A DNA stretch of 64,000 bases from Acanthochlamys bracteata (Eukaryota > Streptophyta > Magnoliopsida > Pandanales > Velloziaceae): NCBI GenBank assembly GCA_019914995.1, contig CM034139.1, positions 935,001 through 999,000 of the forward strand. Direction: 5' to 3'. Under the pieces are notes generated by a model. The model was not told the DNA's origin. It made no database searches and saw only the letters and a list, made by a program, of their open reading frames with translations. Within the stretch, counting starts at the first letter, position 1, and every line of letters begins with the position of its first letter. Shown here piece by piece: positions 1 to 11,709 of the stretch. A program made the translations under genes and the position numbers.

Positions 1-2820
1 GTGATGTAATGAAATATATATTATATTGTAACCTTTTCTTCTCCACTTCTTGAGAATTTTGTATGTTTAATCAATAATTATATTTTTATTAACGAACATA
101 TAGAAATTTTATAATTTTATAATTTGGTTAGAATTTAATTAATTCATCTTATATATTTTATATATAATAGCTCTTTCTTTGATTGAAAAGCTAAAATAAC
201 ATAAAATCATGGATTCTCTGAAATGGTTTTTCCATATAAACTCAAAAGGAGAATTAAATTAATGAAGATAATGTATGTAGTAGTTGCATATGGCTGGTGA
301 AAGACAACAACTTTGTAAATTTTTAAATTATTTTTTGCAAAATTCTAAGTTTCTGAAGGGCTATGTGTAATGCTTAGGGCAAATGATGATTGCTACTTGG
401 CTCCTAAATTACGACATTTAGATACGTGGCTATGCGAAAGGATACAACGAACATTTTAGTAGGTTGGTTCCCGTGATCGAGACTTCTATAAACCCCAAAC
501 GGACCAGTTTGCAAGATTAGGTTGCGTGTTAATTAATAGAAATGAGTTTTTACAAAATAAATTTTAAAAACTAATTATGTAATTATAAAAATAATTTAAA
601 ACTGTTCAAATAACTTTTTGATAAAAACTATTTTGAATTATTTATGATTTAATAAATTTACCACCCGGCTTTTAAATTATTTATGAGAATTTTTTCACTG
701 CAAACTATAATTAATTAAATAAATATCTTTCAATGAGTCATACAAAGATCCTGTTTTGGACCAAATTAATTCTTTGTACAGGTGAAATCAGATTCTTAAT
801 TTTATTTTTCTGCAAAGGTCCAACAGTATAACAAAATTTTTTGGAGTGCTTAAAATAAGATACTTTTCTTAAAAGAAATTAATTTTAAAAAAGACTTTTC
901 AGAAAATAAGTTTAACTTTCTTACCGAAGCAATAATAAAAATATACAGATAAAAAATTTAAAAAGAATAACTTATCTATATTTTTAAAATCTTTTATAAT
1001 ATCATAAAATATTATTGAAAAATAAAAAGCTGAAATGACGTCTAAGTTGATAGAGTAAATTCGAATCAATGGATGTAATAATCGAGTCGAATTTATTCAA
1101 TATTGATCCTATTCATATAATAATATGAATCAAAGTTATAAACTTAACTCAATTTAATAATCAGATAAAATTCGCATAATAATTAAAATTATTAAAATAA
1201 AATTATAAAAGTTAATTTGGTATCATAATAAAAAACTATTAATTTTCACAAATATATAAATTAAGTAAGAAATTAACCAAAATTGATAAGCTAATAAACA
1301 AAAAATATAAATTAAATTAAACTTCAACGATAATTTTTTAAATATTTTTTAATTATTAGATAATATGTTACATAAATAATTGTATAGTTTTGGATCAATT
1401 CAAATTCGATCTGAACTTATTTAAATTAGCGTGTCAATTTCAAATTGCACGAGCTGCTCCAATCCTAATTAAGACAAAACTCGAACCCAATTTAAATAGT
1501 TCGGTTTCGACTTTGTTCACGGATCAGGTCATATATTTCATATCTATTTGCAATGCTGGAAGAGTAGTGTTTCATAGAGTCTTAACATGTTTATCTTTAC
1601 CTAAAATTAACAGTTTACTGAAATAAAAAATTTACTAATAAATATTTTTTGTGATCTTAGCTAATATATAAAGTAGATTGAAATGATATTTGGTAATAAA
1701 GTGATCATGAATTGAAACAGAATATAAAATGACTGAAATATTTGAAGCGTACAATAGATGATATATGTGTTAGTCAAATTCTAGTGGAGGTGGAACGCTA
1801 GAAGAAGCATATATAAATTTGTAAATTCTTTTTTATACATTTTTATTTTTATTTTAATATTTTTATAATATTTATAAACATTTTAAAGATTATGTTGAAT
1901 ATGTAATAAACTATTATTTAATTATATAATAGATATAATGAAATTAATATGATGTGAATAATAAATAAGTGATTTAAAAAACTTTTAGGGACAAAACTGT
2001 TATTCGGGTCAAAATTATTATTTTATAATCTTGAACAAAATAAGCTATTGGCGGCTTATTTGGATAAGCTGCAATTCATAGCTTAATTTAAGCCATTATA
2101 AGCAACTTATAAGCTCTTATGATAAGTGTCGACCCAAACACATTATTTTTGAAGTACTTATAAACAGCTTATATGCTCCAGCCAAACTTAGATGTTAGAA
2201 ATTACTTACTGAAAAAAAGTTTCTAAAAAATTTAAATTTTTTAAAAATAAATTATATTTTTTTATTTAAAAAAATTAATAAAAAATAATTAGTAATAATA
2301 ATGTTATAAAGCAGAACATTTTTATACTTTTTAAATTTTTTTAGAAATTATAAAATTGTTTAAGATTTTATTTAAAAAATAATAAAAAAATTAGAATGAA
2401 AAAAAATATATGAAGAATTTTCAAACATCCAGTTACTCGTTTCTCTAATCCCACCATAAAATTTCGTTGTAAACATTCATCCACGTTGTCAAAAGACACA
2501 ACAAAGTTTGATGTTAAGGTACCAAAAGGTATGAAATAATAGAAAACACTTGAGCTCACCGTAATCAGCCAATTCATTTGAAAACATTTACGCTACTATT
2601 TGTATTGCAGTGCTAAATTCAAGTCAGCCTCAGTTGTTAATTAAATAAGTTAAAAAACCTACCCTCTCTACAAACTAACTCAAACCATAATCACGTCCCC
2701 GATCTATATGACTCTTTAATTTCTATCTATATACTCGATCTATCAATGTTTTTTTTTTGTTTGGAACCTGTAGTAAGAAAGTAAAAAAATAGTAAAAGGG
2801 GGTAAAAAGGTAAAAATAAC
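1..2820. other. AT-rich gene-free stretch
   Basis: No open frame here looks like a known protein. The sequence is strongly AT-rich with many short A/T runs. It contains a diverged copy of the dispersed repeat described under 1040-1545, and around 2041-2190 a stretch with repeated 'agctta/taagct' words ending near 'gacccaaacaca', which looks like a decayed small inverted-repeat element. The last few hundred bases probably include the 3' flank of the GATA gene. Confidence 0.6.
1040..1545. repeat. Diverged copy of the dispersed AT-rich element
   Basis: This stretch shares the recurring words of the family best seen at 7710-8254: a 'cgaatcaa' opening, 'taataatcgagtcgaattta', and repeated 'aacttaactcaatttaataa'-type phrases. 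Ends and target duplication cannot be fixed, so the limits are approximate. Confidence 0.4.
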
Positions 2821-5250
2821 TTAGTTTGGTGCTGCTGTTGGCGGTTGGTTTGCGAAGAGGCCAACAGAGAGAGACATGAGAAGGAGCGCAGCCTGCGTGT
2901 CCTCACTGCTTGTGGTCCCCACGTAACGTCCCTGTATCCTGGCCGCCGCTGCAGACACGTGTCCTCCTACTCCTACCTGCTGCTGGTGCTCTGCTCCGTC
3001 TGCTGCTGAAGTTGATGTTGATTCGTTGTTGTCTCCCTGCTGCAGCAGCAACAACAACAGCAGCCTTCGCTGCTTCTCGTACTGCAACTTATCCAGCTGC
3101 TCTGCTTTCTCCTTCGCTGCCGTTGATTGACCAGACTTCACCATCATTGCTCCTCTCTTGCTGTTTTTCTCGTTATTGTTGGTGGTAGAAGTTGGTGGTG
3201 GTGGAGATAATGGGTTGTTTCGGAAAGAACGGTGGTGGCTGGCGTCGGCGGCTGCGGTGGATTCTTTAGCTGCTGCCTCTGCGGAAGCTGCTGCTGCGGC
3301 TGCACGGCGTTTACGGTACCGGATTCCGCAAGCGTTGCAGAGTGACTGTAACATTGCAATGGAGTGTGTCAGTGACTGCAAATAAAAAACTGTATATATA
3401 ATCAACAACAAGAATTGCAGAGTTACTGCAATGCAACGAAATCAATGGAGCAGTGAATCAACGCAAGAAATGTTTATGTAATATCAGAGGAGGATTAAGA
3501 AAGATTGCAGTACGAACTCATGCATGAGGGATGCAAAGTGTAGTATGCATGTTTGGTTCTGTAGCAAAAGGTGGCTATCAGCTATGAGCTCTTGAAGAGG
3601 AAAATGGTAAATAACCAACAAGCATTGGAAAAAGATCGACACATTGGTGTATTGCTCACAAACGTGTGAGCTCTTGAAGAGGAAAGAAGATAGATTGTTA
3701 AATTTTTATAAAAGACATATATACTTTTGCAGCCTTTGCGCTGGTAATTAATGTATGAACAGCAGTGGAAGGACAGAAGCAGTACTAGAGATTTGGTGAT
3801 GACATTGGACTAAAAACAAACGTAGCTGATCAATGCATACAGCAAATTCTTCCAAAATCTTAAAAACAATACTTGATATATTAGTGAATGAACAAAACCA
3901 ACAAAGAACTTTTGAAAAATCACATAAGAAACTAAGGAGAGATAGCAATTGAAAATGTAGAAGTATTAGAATAGTACTGGTGCAATTAAACACATTACCA
4001 GTAAAAATACATTAATTCCAAGAATTTAGATTGAATGTGAGATTTCAACGAATTGAATTGAATACCCAGTGAGATTTCAACTCTGTTGACAAAAATCCAA
4101 CAGAAAAAAAAAACTTAATTCAGTCAAGATTTCTAAGATTCTCCATTAACAGTACTGTGGAATCCACATTGAATATCTGTGAGTTGAATTTTGAACTCAA
4201 TAAGCAACAGTTGCAAATAGGAGCAACTGCAGGAAAATCTTACAGAAATTAACATGGTAACAGAAACTTGAATGTAAAATTAATAAACTCACCCTAAAGA
4301 ACTCCATGAATAGAATCTTATGAACACTTGCTTTAATACTTTCAGAAAACGTAAACTTCAGTCAAGAGTTTCTTAGACTCTACACAGAAATCTAATTCTA
4401 ATCAATATAGATTAAAAAACCCAAGAAACAAACATCATCTAAAGCGTAGGAGAACAAAGAATAAAAAAGAAAAACACTGAAAACTTTTCAGCTATCATCT
4501 ACAGAAACATAGGAGACGCTAACCAGAAAAAATATTCTCTGTATTTGCAAGCGTAAATACTAGATTTTCTAAACCAGTAAAATAAAAGAAACAATCAAAT
4601 GAGAACAAATTTTGAGTATGAAGAAAAAGAGAATTAAACGTAAATCAAACCCCAAATTAATCCAAACACGATCGAGTTAGATTTCAACAGATTGAATTGG
4701 AACCCATCAAACTCACTCTATCCTCCGATCAACAGAGAAACATTAAAACCAACCAAAAGAAACCAAGAACAAGAAATACTATCTACGAATCGATCACCCG
4801 AATTTAGAACCCATAATGCAATCCCACCAAACACAACGGAACGATTCCAACCGAAAGAAAGAAAACGAGACAAATTGGAAAGCTTGCCTTGGGACCATTG
4901 GGTCCAGTTCTCCACAACGGAGTTGTTGTAGTGAAGCAGCTAGCACACTGCTTCTTCTTCTTCTCCTGCAATTCCTTCTCTTCAGCAACTGCAAGTACAG
5001 CTTTCTCTACACTACCACGGCAACGAAGAAGACGAGCAGTCATTCTTCTTCCTCCCCCACCACGGCTTCTGCTGCAGTTCAATCTCTTCCCTGAACACTT
5101 ATTTTCCTTCTCATCAAGAACACGCAAGCAATAGTCCGTCTTCGACAACGTCCTCCTTCGGAACCTATACCTCAGTGCAAATCTCGGGCTTGTTACCTTC
5201 ACCGTTGCTGCCTTCTTCACCATTGTTCTACTGCTGCTCCACTCAATCAC
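2821..5250 (-). CDS. B-class GATA transcription factor with LLM domain
   Basis: Two coding exons, 4888-5250 and 2821-3345 on the minus strand, join in phase 0 to give 295 residues. Exon 1 ends in ...TPLWRTGPNGPK and exon 2 opens SLCNACGIRYRKRR, so the join completes one CX2C-X18-CX2C GATA finger (residues 102-127) followed by a basic tail. The C-terminus carries LLLMSLS (about 275-281), the leucine-leucine-methionine motif of the GNC/GNL/GATA15-17 group of B-GATAs. Family knowledge: these nuclear proteins bind GATA sites and act in greening, germination and hormone responses. The region after the finger is low complexity (Ala-, Gln-, Leu- and Ser-rich runs). The first in-frame Met is at 5250; a second at 5223 gives a start MVKKAA and is equally possible. 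The intron uses GC rather than GT. A GC-richer upstream flank (5400-5540) is the likely promoter. Exact subgroup (GATA15/16/17 versus GNC) is uncertain. Confidence 0.9.
3346..4887 (-). other. GC-AG intron splitting the GATA finger
   Basis: Read on the minus strand the donor is CCCAAG|GCAAGC and the acceptor is TTACAG|TCACTC. Only this pair restores the conserved GPK-SLCNAC finger sequence in frame; no GT is available at the exon edge. The AG|GCAAG context matches the strong consensus known for GC-AG introns. Length 1542 bases. Confidence 0.85.
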
Positions 5251-5639
5251 AGAGATTCAATAGACGAGAAAGAGAAAAGAGAATTCTTTTTTCTAAAAGA
5301 GAAAAACAGCTCTACAAAGCAGAGCAGAGAGGAGTGTTCAGTGTTTGTAGTATACGTATCAGAGCACAGCGGTAACAATACCGCCGCACGAGTGATAGTA
5401 ACGGGATAGCTAAACGACGAAGGTTGTTAGAGGGAGGTAAGGTAACTGGTGATGGTGACGGGAACCACGCGGCCAGCTATGAGTACAATTGTATGACGTG
5501 TTTATGCTTGCCGTTATTGTACGTACCTTCGGGGGAGGTCTCACGTAAAAGAATTTATACTAAAAAAGAAGGAATTAATAATTATAATATAGTGTATAAT
5601 AGTAAATTAATAATATAATATTATATATAATTTTAATAT

Positions 5640-5880
5640 AATATACTATAGAGCTCTAGTATATATATGTATATTCGAATGTAGATTAGTAGTTATAGTA
5701 AATTCTAATACCTTTTTCGAACTCATAGTAGTCAAATAAAATAGAATTATCGAATAATGTTTAAAGTTTTGGTATATAATGTGACTTTTTAAAGGAATTC
5801 ATTAGCTGATCACTAGAAATCAAATATGATAACAAAAAAGTACCATTTAGAAAATGGACTTAAAGAAATGCTAGCCGATC
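5640..5880 (-). mobile_element. Ty1-copia fossil fragment
   Basis: The stretch 5720-5870 aligns by eye with 9250-9400, which is the RNase H end of a Ty1-copia pol region in minus orientation. Only this terminal piece is recognisable. It is broken and old, and lies just upstream of the GATA gene promoter. Confidence 0.5.
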
Positions 5881-6589
5881 TAAATACGCTTCGTTTGATC
5901 CTAAAAATATCCGTAGGACGTCTTTAAATGCTTTTAAAAAGAATCTTTTAAATAAAAAATATTATAATTTATTTTAAATATAGGTATTTTATTTACAAAA
6001 ATAAAAATAAAAAATTTTACAATGTAAAATTTTTTATATATTTAAAAATATATATATTAATAAAAAGCAGGCTTACGAAATATTCGGAAGTATTTATCAA
6101 AAAGAGATTTTTTGAAAAAAATTTCAAATTTTTTATGAAATAAGTCCTATATTTTTTATTAAAATAATAACATAATAAATAATAAGACATTACGATGTAA
6201 ATTTTTTAATATTTTCTAAGATAAAAATAAATTTTATAAATTATTTTATAAATTTATAAAAAAATATAAAATGAAAAGAGAGAATAAATTTTTTCAAATA
6301 TCTACTTAACTATCATGTTTAAAAACAATCTCGGCATATAAATAATTTCTCCATGGTAGTAATGAGAACTTATTACAATGATAATTTAATAGTGAACTGA
6401 TAATGATAGTAAACTGATGACGAGAATCCTTCTCAAAATAGAGCGGAAGGAACTGATAGTAAAAACTGATATGAAATTGAAGTAAGCTGATAATGATAAC
6501 TTAATATGAACCAATGATGAAAATTGATAATGAGAACCCATCTTCAAGACAGTGCTGGAGGAACTAAAGATTGATAGTAAGAACACGAG

Positions 6590-7433
6590 GTTAGAGGTGG
6601 CAATTTAAATTATTCAATTTTGAATTGATCTATTCAATAATTAGATTAAATTTATTTAATTTTAATTTAATCTATAAATTTATACGGATTAAAATTGTTA
6701 ATTTTAACTCAACCTATTTATAATCGGAGCAAATTCGAGTCGACTTATTTAATAATTATAATTTTTAATTTTTAATTAGATATTTTTAAATTTCAGCGAA
6801 TTTATAATATCAGTTGTAATAAAAATGCACAATACTTTTAGTAACGAGATATAGTGAATATCCGTTAAAATATACTTTTTCAGTATCTTTATCGATTCTT
6901 AAAATATTTAAAAAAAATTATTTTTATTTTTTGAAAATATGTGGTGACAGCTGAAATTTTATAATTATAAATAAATCATAATACTTTTGATAAAAATTTT
7001 GATAACTATAGCTATCTAATAAAATTTTTTATACAAAATTCAAACTCGTCGTAACAGAAACACTTACATAATAATATTTTCGATAATATTATAATTCTCA
7101 TTATACACTATTTTACTTAGATGTGAAAGTAACAATTAATTATAAATATCATATAATTTAATAATTTATAAATTAATATTATCGATTATTTTTACTGCTA
7201 ATATTTTAATAAACAGAAAAAAAATCAAATATTAATTTTTCAAAAAATGGCAATTTAAATTGATGGATTAATTTCGAATTAATCTGGATTGATTTATTTA
7301 ATAACCGAATCAAATTGCTCAACTCTAATCCAACCATATATTTATACGAATTAATTTTTTTAATTTTAATTTTAATTAAATAAATTAATTTTAAATTATA
7401 TTGTCGGATCGAATTTTATATTATCATCTCTGT
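6590..7433. mobile_element. Dispersed inverted-repeat element, large form, copy 1
   Basis: An 844 bp non-coding AT-rich element flanked by a perfect 5-bp direct repeat ACGAG (6585-6589 and 7434-7438). The ends are imperfect inverted repeats: GTTAGAGGTGGCAATTT on the left and, reverse-complemented, ACAGAGATGATAATATA on the right. Its whole length matches 54329-55153 by eye, including the central phrase near 6950 (gacagctgaaattttataat) and the block near 7190 (attatcgattatttttactg). It has no coding capacity. The superfamily is not recognised; a 5-bp duplication fits few DNA transposons, and the ends are not TG...CA. Confidence 0.75.
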
Positions 7434-7709
7434 ACGAGCTTAAAGTGGAGCCGAAAGAACCGTAACAAGAACTAATAGTGAAGTTTGCTTTTGCTGGAGA
7501 TGTCGGTCAACGTTAAAGTGATAAGAAAGGTTAAAAAAAAGATTGTATTTCTAGAAGATGTCTAATATCGTAAATAGTTTGTACTTGAGAAAATATTATT
7601 GATTGATGATTTATTAAATTAATTGTTGATTGATTGGTGAAGGAATGTAAGGTTTATAACGATGAGAACGTATATAATGGGATGGGGATAAGGACACCGC
7701 TGGGCTAGA
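7434..7709. other. Gap between two repeat insertions
   Basis: Unassigned sequence of about 270 bp between two members of the same dispersed element family. No gene or motif seen. Confidence 0.5.
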
Positions 7710-8254
7710 TAGAGATTGCAATTCAGATTTTTGTATCGATTCTGAATTAATTTATATAATAATTAGATCAAAATTATTCAATTATAATTTGAATTATTTA
7801 TTTATATAGATCAAAATTGTCAGTGCTAATCTAACCTATTTAATAATCTGATTAAATTCGAATCGATCAATTTAATATTAAAGTAAAAATTATAAATATT
7901 AATTTCTAATAATAATATATATATAATATTAATTATGATATATCTAAAAAAAATATTAATTTTAATCAAATTTATAAATTAAATAAAAATTAGTTAAATT
8001 AAGATAAGTTAAGAAATATATATATATAAATTAAATTCAAAATTTTTGCTATATTCTCTAATTATAAGTAATATACTATATAAATAATTAAATAAGTTAA
8101 ACGGATCAATTTTGAATCAGTTTGAATTTGACTAAATTTTCGGGTCATTTTTGGGTCGATCCAAAATTGATCCAAATTCAATTAAAAATTTGATCCAAAT
8201 CTGACTTTTTAAGATCGAATTGGCGGGTAGAGTCAGAAATTGCCATCCCTACCA
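7710..8254. mobile_element. Dispersed inverted-repeat element, short form
   Basis: A 545 bp element with 5-bp direct repeats CTAGA on both sides (7705-7709 and 8255-8259). Left end TAGAGATTGCAATTC; right end, reverse-complemented, TGGTAGGGATGGCAATTTC. It shares terminal sequences and the recurring 'gatc...tttaataat' phrases with the larger copies at 6590 and 54329 but has a different, shorter middle. Non-coding. Confidence 0.7.
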
Positions 8255-8879
8255 CTAGAGAAATCCATAGTGTTCTTATTAAAGTGTTGTTTGGCATTAA
8301 TTATAAAGTTCATTTCAATTTTTTTAGTTTAGGGTTTTGACTAAACCTTATAGAATATTTTATAAAGTTATTTATAAAAATTTACTAAAGTACAAAAAAT
8401 TTTACATAGTGAGATCTTATAATTATTTATTTTTATTATTTTTTTGATTAAAAAATATAGCTCGTGTTCTAAAAATTTTTAAATACTTTTTTGTTCTAAA
8501 AAAATTTATTTTTAAAAGCATTTTCTAAAATATTTCAAATTTAGTTATTACCGAACTATACATAAGAATCATTATAATCAACTTTCAACTCAAATCATTA
8601 ATTTCAACCTCTATTCCTGTCTATTTATGAAGAGGCAATATATATGTTTTTAAAATTTTTTTTCTATCATTTAATGAAGATGCAATTTATATATTTTTTC
8701 TATCATTTTAATTAAAATGTTGGGTGGAGGTTAATTCACGATTTGAATAAGCTAAAATTTTATTATGAAGATGTTAATTTATAATTTTTTATATTCAACT
8801 GGGAGATTAAATATCGAACGGCAAGATTAAATATGAAGATGCATAACTCTTACTATCTAAGGATGAGATAAGGGCGAAT

Positions 8880-10500
8880 TTTGGGCTTAGAATAGTTTAA
8901 ATGGGCCGTTGTGAGAATTCTGTCCCATGTCAAATATATATTCTGATATTTCATTACCACTTTCATGATTTATTAACCGTCCTTTCAGCGATGGTTGTTT
9001 TCTTTTGTAGTGAAATGAATTAAATTGATAAATATATATATATATATATATATATAATTGATGATAATAGTTGATAGTAATTTTACATCTAATAGATATA
9101 TATATATATAATTTATAATAATAGACCATCTAACAAACTTAAAAATATAGGATTACAAATACTAAATGGACCAAAATAAAATTAGTATATATGCATGCCC
9201 AAATATAATGTAATACACTCTCTCAAAGTCATGATGGTTCAAGTAACATTAATCTTCCGAATAATGTTTGAAATTTCGGTGTAAGATGCGACTTCGTAAA
9301 AAAATTTACTAGTTGATCAGTAAAAATTACATATAATAAAAATAGTGACTGATAGAAAATGCTCACAAATAAAGTGACAATCAGTTTTCATATGTTTTGT
9401 CGTTCATAAAAATTAGATTACTTGCAATCTGAATAGCATTTTGTTTGTCATAATATATAAAGATGTAGGTTATGTATGTATATTCTCCATACCATACATC
9501 AAACAAAGCACATGAATAATCTCTCTAGTAGTAGCAACCATAGCTTTATATTATAACTATATATCCTACTTTTGTAGAAAAATATCCAATCATTGCTTGT
9601 TTCTTACTACGACACGAGATCAGCAAATCACTAAGAAATAAAATAAAAATATAATAGATCGTCTGGTGTTGGATCACCTACCAAATCTGTATATGAAAAA
9701 GTTCGAAGCTATAAATTAGAAGTAGAAGATATAGAAAGTGAGCGATTAAAGTCACATCAAATCCAAAGTAAAGTCTTATAACGTACTGATCGTGATGTAG
9801 AAATAAATTAGCTAACAATACTAACTATATGAAAAATATCTTGCGTTGTCAAATAAAAATATACAAGCTGACTAACTAATCGTCTATACCGATTAACATA
9901 TGTAAAAGGCTTACCCTCAATAGGACGATGCTACATCACGAAGCTCTATAGAAGCGTCAACTGTTTTATTATCTTATATATCTTTTGATGCAATGATATC
10001 TGAGATATACTTTTGCTGAAAAATAAGAATGTCTTGTCATCTTTAGCAATCTCTAATTCAAAAAAATCACGTACGTAATCGAGATCTTTTATCTAGAACT
10101 GCTGGTGAAGATATATTTGAGTTGCTGTTATTTATGCTAAACATCTTCTGTTATAATCACATTATACACATAGTAGCAGAAGTATCCGCTCTTACGATGA
10201 GGACCGTACAAATAAAGAGCGATCTTGAGAACCTTACTGAAAATCTGACTCTATAATAGCTCATCTAAAACACTCAAACAAATCTTTAGGAGCCTATTTG
10301 AGTTTCTAAATAGCACGGCGAAGACGACATACATGACATGACGGTGTAGAAGACCTAGAGGAAGTTGTATATAAATAAATTTCGAATAAAGTACCATGAA
10401 TAAATGCATTGTTCATGTCTATCTCGTAAAAAAGCCACCGACGTACGCTAGTAATAGCTAATAAAATACGAACTGTAGTTATTTGAGTTATTTGAAAATA
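8880..10500 (-). mobile_element. Broken Ty1-copia element (3' half)
   Basis: Minus-strand remains of a Ty1-copia element. From right to left the recognisable parts are the start of reverse transcriptase (around 10400-10440, a D-x-x-N-A-F-x-H-G type motif), RNase H ending near 9250, a polypurine-like stretch near 9222, and a probable LTR portion down to about 8880. Gag, protease and integrase are not seen. It is heavily broken (well over ten breaks) and therefore old. It is related to the fragment at 5640-5880. Confidence 0.7.
9031..9057. repeat. (TA)n microsatellite
   Basis: About 13 uninterrupted TA units inside the probable LTR of the copia fossil; a shorter (TA)n run follows near 9098-9110. 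Confidence 0.95.
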
Positions 10501-11709
10501 CTTTTCAAGTTGGAGTAGTAGGAGAACCCCACTGCAGGTGTGATTCCTGTTAGAAGGAAGACACTGTGTTCATTAGGAACTCTTATTTGCTTAGAGCATA
10601 TTTTAAATATTCAGAACTTCAGTTTCGTATCAGAATTAGAGTTCGACAGTGTTTTAATGTATTTTAACTCAAAACTCCACATCACTATCACTATATAAGA
10701 AATTCTAAATAGAATTGAAATGTAAAAACTAAAGTCTACTTTCAAGAAACTTCAACAATCTATTAAACACAAATTTTCAAACTTTAATTCCAACTCATTT
10801 CTCAAAAAAATTTATTTTTTTATTTTTTATTTTTGTGAAACTTAATTATGTGTATTTGAACATGAATAAATTCTGAGAGTCCTGTAAAGGCTCTTATTAG
10901 ATTGTACCCTATAGGCGCTCCTTCAATTATGAAGGCACGAAAGAATTGACATTGGTTTCCGTCTTTATCTTAGTTTCATTTTCTGCCGTGAGTTTTGTTT
11001 TTAGAGTTGATAGTTGTTAGGTTTTAGTGATCTCAAGCCTTATCATTGAGTAACGCAACGGAGTCAAAAGGATGTCTAAAAATACTTTTGATGTTTTTTT
11101 CCTAAAAAAGAATATTTTAAAAATAAAACAAATATTATTTTTTATTAAAAATAATATAAATAAATAATAACAAAATTTTATAACATAAAATTTTTCTATA
11201 TTTTGTAAAATTTAAAAATTTTATAAAATATTATAAAAAATTTATAAAAAATATGAAGCAAATAAGTTGAAATAAAAAATAAATGAAAAGCAACCTCAAA
11301 CAACAGCCAAACCTTCTCAGATGAGAATGAACTAGATGGCAAACATTAACTCAACATCGATGTTCGGAAGGAATATCTTCGACAACAATACATTGTCACA
11401 CAAGTTAACTAAATAATTGGGCGGGTGTCATCACTGAGAATTTATACTAGAACAGTTCTAGAAATCTATCAAAGGATCACGAGCACGCGAGCTAAGAACT
11501 GTACGAGTGCATGTTATCCCTCATGCATACAGCAGAAACTGGGAACTACGTCCGGATTCTCCAGGTCATTCCCCTTATTAGTACGAGCAATCGAATGCAA
11601 AAACATCAGCAACTACTTTTACTTGATTAAGTCACGACGCAACACAGACAGGTATGAACCCTCCAGCAATACGCAAACCTTCTGAGAACTCTTCTAACTG
11701 CGCTATAAC
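10501..11709. other. Gene-free stretch and WVD2-like gene 3' flank
   Basis: No protein gene is seen. The part 11060-11310 resembles the 'cgtttggt...ttatttttaaaaat' MITE-like family found at 27775 and 36906. The part 11410-11709, immediately downstream of the stop codon of the minus-strand gene, is less AT-rich and is probably its 3' untranslated region. Confidence 0.5.

Noticed and set aside
2910-3385. Plus-strand open frames of 75-92 codons
   Set aside because: They lie opposite the GATA exon and arise from its repeated CTG/CAG-type codons.
4692-5134. Plus-strand open frames opposite GATA exon 1
   Set aside because: They are antisense to a recognised zinc-finger exon and have low-complexity products.
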